This document shows, piece after piece, positions 1-10,118 of a stretch of DNA of 58,988 nt. The notes below the pieces were generated by a model that was not told where the DNA came from, made no database searches, and saw nothing but the letters and a program-made list of their open reading frames with translations. Source of the DNA: an uncultured Campylobacter sp. (GTDB lineage Bacteria; Campylobacterota; Campylobacteria; Campylobacterales; Campylobacteraceae); assembly GCF_905372745.1 (NCBI RefSeq), contig NZ_CAJPQR010000013.1, positions 1 through 58,988 on the forward strand, in the 5' to 3' direction. The translations under genes and the position numbers were made by a program. Position 1 is the stretch's first letter. Each line of letters begins with the position of its first letter.

Positions 1-255
1 TTAATCATATAGTATGATTATATAACTTAGTTTTAAAATATAAGCTTAAATGAAGAAATAATTTATATTTTATTTGCTTGAATTTTGCCGAGCAAGTAAG
101 ATACTCGCGGTATTAAAAATCGTTATTTAAAACAAGCTTTGATTTGAGATAATGTTTATGGCTGTATATATTTTGGAATTTACTAAGTAGTCGATTAAAT
201 TTAAAAGAAAGGACCCCGAGCAAAGGTCGCTCGGGGAATGGGGATAAAAACTATA
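1..255. other. Gene-free left edge
   Basis: AT-rich DNA downstream of the S-layer gene. No open reading frame with a ribosome binding site is visible. The only structured element seen is the terminator hairpin described separately. Confidence 0.6.
208..236 (-). terminator. Rho-independent terminator of the S-layer gene
   Basis: A perfect 8-bp stem, CCCCGAGC (214-221) pairing with GCTCGGGG (229-236), encloses a 7-nt loop. On the minus strand it is followed by a pyrimidine tract (TCCTTTCTTTTA). It begins 20 nt past the TGA stop of the S-layer gene, as expected for an intrinsic terminator of a very highly expressed single-gene transcript. Confidence 0.85.
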
Positions 256-3200
256 TCAACCGCCGAACTGAACGTCGTTGATAGTGATAGTTCCCTTTTC
301 AGGATCTACGGTGTATTTTAGAGAGTCTAAGTTTACGCCCGCAAGTCTAACTATGGTGTCCTCTTGCCCTATAGAGTTTGCGACGCCTGCAGCAGTAGCC
401 TTTTTATCATAGACTAGATACGTGTCGCCTCTCCATGAGAAAGCATACAGCCTATCATTGTGAGCGTCGTAATGTCCGTTATCGCCGCCGCCTCCGTTGA
501 TGTGTCTTACGTAGCCGCTTATCGTTTGGCCCCAAGTAGTAGCACCGTTTTGATCGCTATAGTACGTGGCACTAAATCTAAGACCGTCATCCGTAACCTG
601 AGTGGTATCGTTCCATAGTCTATTGTGAGCTATGGCGTGATTTACTGCTTGGACTAGAGTATCTAGGCCGGCAACCGTACTTAGATCAGTAAGTTTTGAG
701 TTTACGGTTAGTTTTACGATATTGTGCGCATCATATATAGACTTATCGCTACTGCTGATATTGTTTATATACTTATCGCTCGTGGTAGACGTCTCTATAA
801 CTACGGCTTTTCTTAGGTTTGTAACGGTAGGCGTCGTTGCGTTAGGTCCTATTTGTCCTGCTATGCCTGAGTTTTGTATTATCGCGCCGCTGCCGTGAGG
901 ATTTGCGATAGGAGTACCGGCCTTAATACCGACTGCGCCTGCAGCACCGTGGACGTCGTTGTATTCGTTAGAATATAGCACGTTGTTCACGATAGTGTGT
1001 TGGTTTTGTGCTGTGCCAGTCTCATAGAATTTACCGTCGGTATTTAAACGCCAGTTGCCGGTACCTTGCGTAGGAGCTGCCGCATGAGTACTTGAAGGAG
1101 CATAATACTCTATGGTACTACCGTCAACTTTTGTTGCGATCCAAGTTACCCATGTAACGCCCGGAGTAGGGTGAGGAGTTGTAGGGGTTGTTCCTTGAGT
1201 CCATCCAGCAGTAGATACCGTTACGCCAGTGCTCTTAGTAGTAGACAAGTCAGCCGTAATAGGAGCGGAGCCAGTCTCTACAAACGGTTTTGTATTGCCG
1301 TTTAAGAATGTTTCACTGATATACTGACCGTTAGCATCTTTACCACCCACGGAGATATTTTGGCTAGCGCCCGCTACGATAGTTTTGTTATTTGTAGCGG
1401 CACCTGTCTGCCATGCGAGGTCGCCGTATTTAGCAGTATATTCATATCTGTCACCGCCGGCGTGACCGTCTGTACCGGATTGAGCGACTACGCCTTTTTC
1501 TACGCCAGGAAGTATGGTAGGTTTAGTGTTTGTAGAGTAGTCATAACCGGTTACTTTACTGCTTGGAGGGGTTGTAGACGTATCGCGTTGTCCGTTTACG
1601 GTACTACCGGTGATATCTACAGGTTTGTTGTATACAGGAGTTACATTATGCACATCTGTAGCTAGTTTGTCATTAGCAACCTCGGTATGGAAATATCTAC
1701 CGTTTGTAGCCGGGTTATTGTCGCCCGTAGTTCCAGGGTGGTTATTGTCGTAGAATTTTACCTTGATATCAGTGGCGTTTCTACTATGGAACTGCGAATT
1801 TGTATAAACCGCATCTTTGTTGTCGCCGGTAGGGTCTTTAGGATTATATCCGTGCGCAAACCAGTCGGCTAGCTTGATCTTATCGCCCGCTTCGATATTT
1901 TTGATAGTTACTATCTTGTTTACGGCAGCGTTAGTTTTAGCTCTACTTACGTCAAATAGATCCGCGCCTCTACCGCCGTCGATAACGATCTCGGTATTAT
2001 TTGCTAGCGTACCTACGTGTATGACGTCGTCGCCGTCGCCTAGGTCTACGTTTAGGCGTTTGATGCCGTCAGGGTTTGCCGCTACGCCGGTGGCCATATC
2101 GTTAGCTAGCAATACGACGTCGTTACCCTGCGTGCCTTTGATATAGGATAGCTTAGTGTGTTGGTTAGCGCCTAGGTCGCTCTTTTCTCTTACTAGTTCG
2201 GTAGATGGTCTCGTTAGGCTCGTAGAGGTACCGTCGACATTTGTATGGCTCCATTTGGTGCCGCTAAATGTAGGTACGTCGTTACCGGTAACACCCGTCC
2301 TAGCACCAAAATCAGGCAGAGTTGAAGTAGCCTTAAAGTCATTCGCATGCGCAGTACCATAGTTATCTGAAAGAGGGTTTTTTAGATTTGAGTTGCCTGC
2401 ATTACCGAAACCTTGATTTGCAGTACTATTGTGCCAGCTGCTATATCCTTGATTAGTAGATCCGCTATGGCTCGTCGTATCCGTAGAGAATGCAACATCA
2501 GATAAATTCAAGAAAGACGTAGAGCCTGTTTTTACGTCGCTTAGATCTATGGTTTCAAGCTTAGAGGTCGTACCCGTATTAAATTTACCGTTTACGACTA
2601 AATTTACATTTTCGCCGGTTGCCTTAAAGGTTTTTAGGTCATTAGGAGATGCAGTACCATCGTCAAATTTAACATAGACGTTAGTGTTGCCGTCGGAATT
2701 TGACTGAACGCCTTTCGCCTCTAAAGAGATAATGTCTTGGTTTGCTCTAGTGCCGCCGAAATTTGCTTTTATGGTATTCGTCGTAGCGTATGAGTTGTAG
2801 TTATTTTTGTCGCTCTTTAGACCGGTATCTATCTCTTCACTATAGTACGTAGGAGAGTTAAATACGGCTGCTTTAAATTTGATATTTTGACCAAAAAGCT
2901 CGCCTACATTATAGCTACCTGCTACCTGAGATAGGTCAATAGTATTGTTGATCGTCTTGTCGTTACCTATCTTACCTACCCCGTTAGCATGCGGGTTGGA
3001 GACAGTCGTATATTGCCCGCCGCTACTAGCTAGGCTGACGTTGCCCCTAGCATTGCCTGCGCTGATCTCTATATCTCTTGCGATGATATTGCCTATTAGG
3101 AGGTTGGTAATATTGTTCGCATTTACCCTAAACGTCCCCTCGGTAACTACGGATGCTTCCGTAGTGCTCGCGCCATATTGGAAGTTGTGCGTAACGTTGC

Positions 3201-5676
3201 TCCAGTTGTCAAAATGCGCTTGCATCGTATCGGTGCTAGTGGTGTTTATACCGTTAGCTATCTCCGCTTGACCTTGCATGTCGTTTAGGTTAACGTTTAT
3301 GTTACCTTTTGTGAAGATACCTTTATTGGCCTTAAATGAATTTAAATGCTCAGCTTTGATACCAATAGACTGAGCGGTGTCGGTAGTGCCTGCACCCGCG
3401 CCGCTACCTTTGCCGATGACGTTATCGGTAAAGAAGACTTTGCCGGTTTTGATATTATTTGAAGCAAGACCGCTAGCGTTAATCTGCTGAATGTCATTAA
3501 ACTCTCTAGTTCCGATAGCCTCGAAATTGGTATCGGTGTTGATATTAAACACTTTTAGCTTTTCAAGGAAAGTGGCGTCGACATTGCTTAGGATGTTTGA
3601 CTTTGAGTTTATGGTTAGTTTATCAAAGGACGTTTGCGCCTGAGAAGGAGCTGCCGCTAGGTCATGCAACGGGATGTTTGTAAGGCTTATGCCGGTAGTG
3701 TTGGGTTGGGTGTTGCCTAGAGTGCCGGGAGAGTTGAAATTTACCGTTAGGTCTTTAGCTCTAGGAGCGATGATGCCTATGCCTTCAGCTGCATGCATTT
3801 TGTTAGTGTCTACCCAGTTACCCGCTATTTTTTGTGCATATACGTTTTTACCGATATTTACAGTTACTTTTTCGCTCTCGTCGGCGGATACGTATGCGGT
3901 TACCTTGCTTCTTAGGCCTGGAATGGTAGGGTTTATGATAGCTTCGCCCACAGGATTTCTAGGATCTATGGTGTTTTCTACATTGATGTTTTCTAGATAG
4001 CCGTTTGTAAACTGCGTAGTGCCGTAAGGACCGCTAGAAATAACAGGGTTGCCGCTCTCGTCAAGAGCCGGTTTATCCACGGTAACGCTTTTTATAGACG
4101 AATTTACTACTTTTAGATTGTCTTTAAATTTGCTTGTATATAGATGAGTGACGTCTGAGCCGGTAAAATCTGCTGTAGCGGTGCTGTTGGCTACGCCGGT
4201 ATCCACTTTCTCGATGCCGACTTTTTCTACGTTTTTGATGTTAAATCTATTCTCGTTGGCTTTTAGGTGTTTTACGATCACTTCGTCGTTACCCGCTCCG
4301 CCGTCTATCTCGAAGTACGGTCTAGCATTTGCAGCGCTAACGTCCTTAAAGTCTAAATTTATGACGTCTTTGCTGCTACCGCCTTTGATGATGCTAGTAG
4401 CGCCGGAAGGAGTAGTAGCTAAAGCCTTGTAAGTATAATCAAGAGTGGCCGTAAAGGCTGATGCGTCGAATTTTTCTATGCGGTCGCTTTCGGCTTTTAC
4501 CGTTAGGTCGGTGTTGCCTTTTACGGTTATATTTTTATAGTGATTTCCAGTACCTGCGCCGGATTTTATAGTTACGTTACTCTTCTCGCCCTTGGTAGAG
4601 ATGTTTAGATTTTCGATATTAGGGATATTGATACCCGCATCATCGCTTCCTGTTACGCCAGTGATAGCGTATTTGTGTAAATTTACTTTATCTAGGGTTA
4701 AATTTTGAGTATCGTTAACGCCAGCGATAGTGCTTGAGTTGTAGTCTAGCTTAAAGCCGTCAGCGGCGTTGCTAGTTACGTTTTGAAGGCTGATATCCAC
4801 GATATTTTGCGGATTTAGCAAATTTAAACCGTTTTGGCTATCTAGGGTCACTTTTTTAAGACCCTCTATGCCTCGCGCGTTAAAGGTCTTAGCCGTAGGC
4901 GCCGTAGAGGTTAAATTTAGGTTATCGATATGCTTGATATAGCCGGTAGTCATGCCGTTAAAGCTATCGTTTACTCTAACGTTTAGGGTATTTTCTCCGC
5001 CGCCGCCATCTATCTTATCGGTAGGTTTTAGAGTAGCGTTACTTACGACGCTGTCGGCTACGGCGTTAAATATATCCTGACCCACACTTCCTAGTATTTC
5101 GTTTGAATCCGTACTTAGGTTATGTACGGTAGAGGCTGCTAACGCGTCTATCCTAGCTTTTTGCTCATCTAGGTTGGTAGCCGTAGTGGTTTTTATAATC
5201 TCCTGAAACTCTCTGTAATCATAGTCTCCGGAGAGGTCTTGCCTGATATCGGCGATCTTTTGCGCCATATAAGCGGCTACCTCTGTTTTGTTGGCAAATA
5301 CCGCCGCCGCTACCGGGTCTGCGGCTCTAGCCTCTGCAGAAGTGGCTACCTCAAATAGTTTAACTAGAGTATCTCCTCTGCTGTGACCTGCGTCTAGGTG
5401 TCTAACCCATGCATTGATACCGTCCGGGTCTCTTACATAGTCTTTACCTAGGATGTTTTTGTAGATAAGCTCTACATAGCCTCTGTTTGTGCTTATGTCT
5501 ATACCTAGACTAGCATAATAAGGCGCCGTAGCCGGAGATGCCAGCATCTCGTTGGCTATCTGAGCCTGCGTTTTAGTCGCGCCTGCGGCTACCCACGCTC
5601 TAAAGCCGTCGCCTTCCGGGGCTCTGTTAAATAACGCAACGTAAAGCTGCGCTACTTGGGCTTGTGTTACTGCCAT
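256..5676 (-). CDS. S-layer protein with RTX-like features (Crs/SLP type)
   Basis: An 1806-residue protein, very probably the surface-layer subunit exported by a type I secretion system. The first ~130 residues resemble DUF4214: two copies of a motif around LYVALFNRAPEGDGF and LIYKNILGKDY, as in S-layer-RTX proteins of C. rectus and C. showae. The rest is rich in Asn, Thr, Ser and Gly with almost no Cys, typical of secreted beta-rich proteins. Degenerate calcium-binding nonapeptides occur, for example GGAGNDEVIV, LGDGDDVIHV and GGRGADLFDV (near residue 1232). There is no N-terminal signal peptide, which fits a C-terminal type I signal. It is clearly longer than the C. rectus Crs protein as I remember it (about 1360 residues). 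The ATG is preceded by AGGAG at good spacing. The transcript is monocistronic. The type I transporter is not in this window. Family assignment is firm; the structural S-layer role is inferred. Confidence 0.85.
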   Translation of the reverse strand: MAVTQAQVAQLYVALFNRAPEGDGFRAWVAAGATKTQAQIANEMLASPATAPYYASLGIDISTNRGYVELIYKNILGKDYVRDPDGINAWVRHLDAGHSRGDTLVKLFEVATSAEARAADPVAAAVFANKTEVAAYMAQKIADIRQDLSGDYDYREFQEIIKTTTATNLDEQKARIDALAASTVHNLSTDSNEILGSVGQDIFNAVADSVVSNATLKPTDKIDGGGGENTLNVRVNDSFNGMTTGYIKHIDNLNLTSTAPTAKTFNARGIEGLKKVTLDSQNGLNLLNPQNIVDISLQNVTSNAADGFKLDYNSSTIAGVNDTQNLTLDKVNLHKYAITGVTGSDDAGINIPNIENLNISTKGEKSNVTIKSGAGTGNHYKNITVKGNTDLTVKAESDRIEKFDASAFTATLDYTYKALATTPSGATSIIKGGSSKDVINLDFKDVSAANARPYFEIDGGAGNDEVIVKHLKANENRFNIKNVEKVGIEKVDTGVANSTATADFTGSDVTHLYTSKFKDNLKVVNSSIKSVTVDKPALDESGNPVISSGPYGTTQFTNGYLENINVENTIDPRNPVGEAIINPTIPGLRSKVTAYVSADESEKVTVNIGKNVYAQKIAGNWVDTNKMHAAEGIGIIAPRAKDLTVNFNSPGTLGNTQPNTTGISLTNIPLHDLAAAPSQAQTSFDKLTINSKSNILSNVDATFLEKLKVFNINTDTNFEAIGTREFNDIQQINASGLASNNIKTGKVFFTDNVIGKGSGAGAGTTDTAQSIGIKAEHLNSFKANKGIFTKGNINVNLNDMQGQAEIANGINTTSTDTMQAHFDNWSNVTHNFQYGASTTEASVVTEGTFRVNANNITNLLIGNIIARDIEISAGNARGNVSLASSGGQYTTVSNPHANGVGKIGNDKTINNTIDLSQVAGSYNVGELFGQNIKFKAAVFNSPTYYSEEIDTGLKSDKNNYNSYATTNTIKANFGGTRANQDIISLEAKGVQSNSDGNTNVYVKFDDGTASPNDLKTFKATGENVNLVVNGKFNTGTTSKLETIDLSDVKTGSTSFLNLSDVAFSTDTTSHSGSTNQGYSSWHNSTANQGFGNAGNSNLKNPLSDNYGTAHANDFKATSTLPDFGARTGVTGNDVPTFSGTKWSHTNVDGTSTSLTRPSTELVREKSDLGANQHTKLSYIKGTQGNDVVLLANDMATGVAANPDGIKRLNVDLGDGDDVIHVGTLANNTEIVIDGGRGADLFDVSRAKTNAAVNKIVTIKNIEAGDKIKLADWFAHGYNPKDPTGDNKDAVYTNSQFHSRNATDIKVKFYDNNHPGTTGDNNPATNGRYFHTEVANDKLATDVHNVTPVYNKPVDITGSTVNGQRDTSTTPPSSKVTGYDYSTNTKPTILPGVEKGVVAQSGTDGHAGGDRYEYTAKYGDLAWQTGAATNNKTIVAGASQNISVGGKDANGQYISETFLNGNTKPFVETGSAPITADLSTTKSTGVTVSTAGWTQGTTPTTPHPTPGVTWVTWIATKVDGSTIEYYAPSSTHAAAPTQGTGNWRLNTDGKFYETGTAQNQHTIVNNVLYSNEYNDVHGAAGAVGIKAGTPIANPHGSGAIIQNSGIAGQIGPNATTPTVTNLRKAVVIETSTTSDKYINNISSSDKSIYDAHNIVKLTVNSKLTDLSTVAGLDTLVQAVNHAIAHNRLWNDTTQVTDDGLRFSATYYSDQNGATTWGQTISGYVRHINGGGGDNGHYDAHNDRLYAFSWRGDTYLVYDKKATAAGVANSIGQEDTIVRLAGVNLDSLKYTVDPEKGTITINDVQFGG

Positions 5677-5739
5677 TAAGGACTCCTTTATAAAATTACT
5701 TGATGTTTTTAGTGTTCTATTTACAGAATACTGTCGCCA

Positions 5740-5748
5740 ATTATACCA
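5740..5748 (-). promoter_or_regulatory. Extended -10 promoter of the S-layer gene
   Basis: On the minus strand the sequence reads TGGTATAAT, an exact extended -10 element (TGnTATAAT). It lies about 64 bp before the ATG. Campylobacter sigma-70 promoters typically rely on an extended -10 and lack a conserved -35, and that is the situation here. The expected 5' leader is about 55 nt. Confidence 0.75.
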
Positions 5749-5759
5749 TAATTTTTATA

Positions 5760-6385
5760 AAATGAAGGGAAGCGTTTTTTAATTTAGTTAAGCGATCGCT
5801 ACAAAAAACAATAATGTTCAAGGTGTATAAATAAAATTTTTGTTTCATGTTGCGGCCGTAGCAGCGTTAAATTTACCAATAATTTTTTGGCAATGCTTAG
5901 CCTGATTTTTAGAAACTTGATGTATAGATTTGCCGCATTTAAATATTTTACGGAGCTTTTTAGCGGCTAATAAACAAAGATGTTGCTAGGCTGCCAGCTT
6001 GCTAAATTTACCATTTAAGCCGTATAAGCGCGGCAGTAAGCAAAATGCGCACCTATAGCTATCTTATGGATTTTTTAACCTATCTTGAGCCTAAAATTTA
6101 AGCCGTATATAATAAAAGACTAGAATTTTACCGTATTTGTCAGTTTTTAAAGAGCGTATCGGTTCTTAGGCCGATTTTGTTTAACATGGTTTATTTAAAA
6201 GCGAATAGTTTGGTCACGCTAGAAATCATACTAAGAAATTCTAAAATTTAGCCCTATTTAGTAGTATCAATAGCTCGCTTTTCCTTTTAAGCTAACCATA
6301 AATGAAATTACTACATAAATATGTTGTATACGTATTTTGAGGGCTTAAGGAAAGTCCATAAATTGGGGGTATATTTTAGGTGGAA
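5760..6385. other. Gene-free stretch upstream of the S-layer gene
   Basis: About 0.6 kb of AT-rich DNA between the S-layer promoter and tRNA-Arg. All frames are broken by frequent stops, and no RNA gene or convincing repeat is seen. It could hold upstream control sequence or decayed genes; nothing specific is recognisable. Confidence 0.5.
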
Positions 6386-6462
6386 TGGTGTCCCCAGCGA
6401 GATTCGAACTCACGGCCTCAGAATTAGGAATTCTGCGCTCTATCCAGCTGAGCTATGAGGAC
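6386..6462 (-). tRNA. tRNA-Arg (anticodon CCU)
   Basis: A 77-nt cloverleaf on the minus strand. The acceptor strands GTCCTCA and TGGGGAC pair with one G·U. The anticodon stem CAGAA/TTCTG flanks the loop TTCCTAA, giving anticodon CCT. The T-arm reads GTTCGAATC, and the 3' CCA is encoded. It reads AGG codons. Confidence 0.97.
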
Positions 6463-6564
6463 ATACAGGTAATAAATCAACTAAATTTAACAGCTTGTCA
6501 AATTTTATTATATAAGACACGACTCGCCCGGACTACGAGAAGTTGCTGGCAGTCGTTTAACTAA

Positions 6565-6592
6565 ATTTAAGGCGAGGACTCGCATCCCCGCC
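6565..6592 (-). terminator. Probable terminator after fusA
   Basis: Minus-strand hairpin GGCGGGGA / TCCTCGCC (6571-6592) with one G·U pair and a 6-nt loop, starting 10 nt after the fusA stop. It is followed by TTAAATTTAG, a weak U tract. It would close the str part of the superoperon. Confidence 0.6.
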
Positions 6593-6601
6593 AAATTCGG
6601 C

Positions 6602-8680
6602 TTAGCCGTTTCTTTTCTTGATAATCTCTTCGCTGACGTTCTTTGGAACTTCCTCATAGTGGTCAAATTCCATAGAATAAGTAGCGCGACCTTGCGTCAT
6701 AGAGCGAAGGTCAGTAGAGTAACCAAACATCTGAGCTAGCGGGCAGAAAGCCGTGATGATCTTGCTTCCGTTTCGCTCATCCATAGAGTTTACTTGACCG
6801 CGACGTTTGTTTAAGTCGCCGATAACGTCACCCATATAGTCCTCAGGCGTCTCAACCTCAACCTTCATCATAGGCTCAAGGATAACCGCACCCGCTTTTC
6901 TAGCGCCCTCTTTGAAACCCATAGAAGCAGCTAGTTTAAACGCCATTTCAGACGAGTCGACTTCGTGGTAGCTACCGTCAAATAGGGTAACCTTAACGTC
7001 CTCGACCGGATAGCCGGCAAGCACGCCGCTTTGAAGCGCCTCTTTGCAGCCTTTTTCAACCGCTGGGATATACTCTTTAGGGACCACGCCACCTTTAATG
7101 TCGTTAACGAACTCAAATCCGCTAGCCGCAGGTAGCGGTTCAAGGCGTAAGAATACGTGTCCGTACTGACCGCGACCGCCTGATTGTTTAGCGTATTTAT
7201 ACTCTTGCTCGACTGTTTTGCGGATGGTCTCGCGGTATGCGACTTGCGGTTGACCTACTTCGGCATCGACTTTAAATTCGCGTAGCATTCTATCTACGAT
7301 GATCTCAAGATGAAGCTCGCCCATACCGCTGATGATGGTTTGACCGCTCTCTTCGTCGGTACCCACTCTAAAGCTTGGGTCTTCTTGAGCTAGTTTTTGA
7401 AGCGCGATAGCCATTTTTTCTTGGTCGGCTTTAGTTTTTGGCTCGACGGCAACGCTGATAACCGGCTCAGGGAAGTCCATCTTCTCAAGGATAACCTTGT
7501 CTTTTTCGCTCGCGAGCGTATCGCCGGTTAGGGTATTTTTTAGACCTACGACCGCGCCGATCTCGCCCGCGTGAAGAACCGAAATTTCCTCGCGTTTGTT
7601 TGAGTGCATTTTTAGCAAACGACCGATTCTTTCTTTATTATCCTGAACAGTATTGTAAGCATAGCTACCACTCTCAAGGCTACCGCGATAAACACGGATA
7701 AATGTAAGCTGTCCGACAAACGGGTCGGTCATAATCTTAAACGCAAGAGCTGCAAATTCGCCGTTATCGGTGCTTTCTACCGTTACTTCGCTACCGTCTT
7801 CATAAACGCCCTTAATCGCCTCGATCTCATCCGGTGCAGGCAAATATGCTACGACCGCGTCAAGTAGGGGCTGGATGCCTTTATTTTTAAATGCCGTTCC
7901 GCAAAGCATAGGAGTTATCGTCATTCTTAAGCAACCCGCTTTGATACCTTTTTTGATCTCTTCTTCGCTTAGCTCCTCGCCTGAGAAAAATTTCTCCATC
8001 AAGCTATCATCGGTTTCAGAAACCGCTTCGATTAACTTAGTGCGGTACTCTTCTGCCTTTTCTTTTACTTCCGCCGGAATCTCTATCTCTTTATAGTCAG
8101 TCGGCTTTTTGTCGTCTTCCCAAACGTAAGCTTTCATTTTAACCAAATCGACTACGCCTCTAAAGTTATCCTCTGCGCCGATAGGAATTTGAATAGGCAC
8201 CGGATTTGCTTTTAGGCGGTTTCTGATTTGAGACTCGACGTTGTAAAAATTTGCGCCGATTCTGTCCATTTTATTTACGAAAACGATTCTTGGAACGTGA
8301 TATTTATTTGCTTGTCTCCAAACGGTCTCAGACTGAGGCTGTACGCCGCCGACTGAGCAGAACACCGAAACAGCACCGTCAAGAACGCGCATAGAACGCT
8401 CAACTTCGATAGTAAAGTCAACGTGGCCCGGAGTGTCGATCAAATTTATCTGGTGATCTTTCCAAAAGCAAGTGGTCGCCGCAGACGTAATCGTGATGCC
8501 GCGCTCTTTTTCTTGCTCCATCCAGTCCATAGTAGCAGCGCCATCGTGAACCTCGCCTATCTTGTGGCTCATACCCGTAAAGAACAAAATTCTTTCGCTG
8601 GTCGTAGTTTTACCGGCATCGATGTGAGCAGCGATACCGATGTTTCTAACCATATGTAAAGGGGTTTTTCTATCTGCCAT
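6602..8680 (-). CDS. fusA: Elongation factor G
   Basis: A 692-residue translational GTPase that drives ribosomal translocation and, with RRF, ribosome recycling. GTPase motifs are all present: AHIDAGKTT (residues 18-26), DTPGH (82-86) and NKMD (136-139). These are followed by the domain II-V sequence expected of EF-G, ending at a normal length. The ATG follows AGGAGG with 6-nt spacing, and only 12 nt separate it from the end of rpsG, so the two are co-transcribed. It is the last gene of the rpsL-rpsG-fusA string. In this organism tuf is not attached here but lies upstream of rpmG. Confidence 0.98.
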   Translation of the reverse strand: MADRKTPLHMVRNIGIAAHIDAGKTTTSERILFFTGMSHKIGEVHDGAATMDWMEQEKERGITITSAATTCFWKDHQINLIDTPGHVDFTIEVERSMRVLDGAVSVFCSVGGVQPQSETVWRQANKYHVPRIVFVNKMDRIGANFYNVESQIRNRLKANPVPIQIPIGAEDNFRGVVDLVKMKAYVWEDDKKPTDYKEIEIPAEVKEKAEEYRTKLIEAVSETDDSLMEKFFSGEELSEEEIKKGIKAGCLRMTITPMLCGTAFKNKGIQPLLDAVVAYLPAPDEIEAIKGVYEDGSEVTVESTDNGEFAALAFKIMTDPFVGQLTFIRVYRGSLESGSYAYNTVQDNKERIGRLLKMHSNKREEISVLHAGEIGAVVGLKNTLTGDTLASEKDKVILEKMDFPEPVISVAVEPKTKADQEKMAIALQKLAQEDPSFRVGTDEESGQTIISGMGELHLEIIVDRMLREFKVDAEVGQPQVAYRETIRKTVEQEYKYAKQSGGRGQYGHVFLRLEPLPAASGFEFVNDIKGGVVPKEYIPAVEKGCKEALQSGVLAGYPVEDVKVTLFDGSYHEVDSSEMAFKLAASMGFKEGARKAGAVILEPMMKVEVETPEDYMGDVIGDLNKRRGQVNSMDERNGSKIITAFCPLAQMFGYSTDLRSMTQGRATYSMEFDHYEEVPKNVSEEIIKKRNG

Positions 8681-8692
8681 ACCAGCCTCCTC

Positions 8693-9163
8693 TTACCAGC
8701 GGTAGTGAGCAAACGCTTTGTTAGCTTCTGCCATTTTGTAGGTGTCTTCCTTCTTCTTGAAAGACGCGCCTTTTGAATTTGCAGCATCAAGTAGCTCGTT
8801 AGCTAGCTTGTCTATCATCGTTCTTTCGCTTCTTTTTCTAGCAAAACCGATGATCCAGCGGATAGCAAGGGCTTGTTGGCGAGCCGGGCGAACCTCTACC
8901 GGTACTTGGTAGGTAGCGCCGCCGACGCGACGAGATTTAACCTCCATAAGAGGCTTAATGTTTTCGATAGCATCGTTAAATACGTCTATACCTTTTGCGT
9001 CGCCGCTTTTTTTCTCGATAGCTTTGATAGCGCCGTACATGATCTCGGTAGCGACGCTTTTTTTGCCGTCGTACATAAGAGAGTTAATAAATTTAGTGAT
9101 TACCTTATTGCCGTAAATTGGATCCGGCATTACTTCCCTGACGGGAGCTTTTCTTCTTCTCAT
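8693..9163 (-). CDS. rpsG: 30S ribosomal protein S7
   Basis: A 156-residue primary 16S rRNA-binding protein that nucleates assembly of the 30S head. The sequence shows the S7 hallmarks MRRRKAPVREVMPDPIYGN at the start and GGATYQVPVEVRPARQQALA near residue 80. Length is normal for the family. It sits between rpsL and fusA in the conserved str order. In E. coli S7 represses its own operon; no similar site was identified here. Confidence 0.98.
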   Translation of the reverse strand: MRRRKAPVREVMPDPIYGNKVITKFINSLMYDGKKSVATEIMYGAIKAIEKKSGDAKGIDVFNDAIENIKPLMEVKSRRVGGATYQVPVEVRPARQQALAIRWIIGFARKRSERTMIDKLANELLDAANSKGASFKKKEDTYKMAEANKAFAHYRW

Positions 9164-9238
9164 TTGATTATTCCTTCAAATTTTATAAATTTTACTCAAA
9201 CCTATGCCGCTAATGGCATGGTCTGTGAACCTAAATTT

Positions 9239-9646
9239 TTATTTCTTTTTACCTGCTGCGGCTGCCGCTTGACCAGGTTTTGGACGTTTAGCGCCGTATT
9301 TTGAGCGAGAAACCGTTCTTTTCGCAACGCCGGCTGTATCAAGAGCACCGCGTACGATATGGTATTTAACGCCCGGTAAGTCCTTAACACGACCGCCGCG
9401 CACTAGCACGATGCTGTGTTCTTGTAGGTTGTGGCCTTCACCACCGATATAGCTGATCACTTCAAATCCGCTAGTAAGCCTAACTTTGGCAACTTTTCTC
9501 AAAGCCGAGTTTGGTTTTTTAGGAGTCGTAGTATAGACCCTAGTGCAAACTCCTCTTCTTTGAGGACACTCTTTTAGCGCTGGAGATTTTGACTTAAAAG
9601 TCACTTTCTTGCGCTCTTTTCTGACCAATTGATTAATGGTTGGCAC
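9239..9646 (-). CDS. rpsL: 30S ribosomal protein S12
   Basis: A 135-residue decoding-centre protein. The conserved loops TTTPKKPNSALRK (around Lys43) and GGRVKDLPGVKYH (around Lys88) match the streptomycin-sensitive form, so no classic resistance change is seen. A short C-terminal tail rich in Ala and Lys (GQAAAAAGKKK) extends beyond the usual end. The start is GTG, preceded by AAAGGA at 8-nt spacing. It is the first gene of rpsL-rpsG-fusA and lies behind the broken doxX. Confidence 0.97.
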   Translation of the reverse strand: MPTINQLVRKERKKVTFKSKSPALKECPQRRGVCTRVYTTTPKKPNSALRKVAKVRLTSGFEVISYIGGEGHNLQEHSIVLVRGGRVKDLPGVKYHIVRGALDTAGVAKRTVSRSKYGAKRPKPGQAAAAAGKKK

Positions 9647-9745
9647 AGTAATTCCTTTCGACTAAATTTATTAAAAAGACTTGATTTTATTTAAATTTGG
9701 CTTAATATAAGGTAAATTTCATCTTTAACGCTGAATTTTATCGCG

Positions 9746-10118
9746 CTAGTCTTTTTTAAAAGCGTATTTTCCGCTTCCGCTAAAAATAATGCAAAGCGAT
9801 AAAGCGATGTAAAGATATAAAATTTCGGCCTTAAAGCCGCCGACGTTTGTAAGCTCAAGTAAATTTCCAAGTCTGTGGTGGGCGCATATTATCGTTAGAC
9901 TCGTGCCGATAACGAGCTGCTTCAATCCTTGAAAATATCCCTAAAATTATCATTATCGGCGCAACAACCTCGCCTATATAGGAGCCGTAAGCCACAATCT
10001 CAGGCAAGCCGGCTTTTGTTAAAATACTTTTTACGCCGCCTATGCCGTGTAAAATTTTCGCAAAGCCGTGCATAAAAAGGCAGACACCAAGCCCTAGTCT
10101 CGCAAACAAAATTCCCAA
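9746..10118 (-). pseudogene. DoxX-family membrane protein, frameshifted
   Basis: The first reading frame (from a TTG at 10118) gives a DoxX-like N-terminus with LFARLGLGVCLFMHGFAKIL and continues to about 9920. There a one-base shift is needed. The other frame continues without a break as a typical DoxX C-terminal half (LVIGTSLTIICAHHR..., then YLYIALSLCIIFSGSGKYAF) to a TAG at 9746-9748. The usual start also seems lost: a GGAG at 10139-10142 is followed after 5 nt by AAG (10131-10133) where ATG would fit, ahead of KNFDLGILFA. DoxX proteins are small four-helix membrane proteins, some tied to quinone or thiosulfate metabolism. It lies between rpoC and rpsL, where neighbours need no such function. 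It could be a pseudogene or a sequencing error. Confidence 0.8.

Noticed and set aside
1360..4432. Several open frames of 60-109 codons on the plus strand across the S-layer gene
   Set aside because: They lie opposite a well-supported gene, lack ribosome binding sites and read as low-quality hydrophobic or Ser-rich strings. They are antisense shadows.
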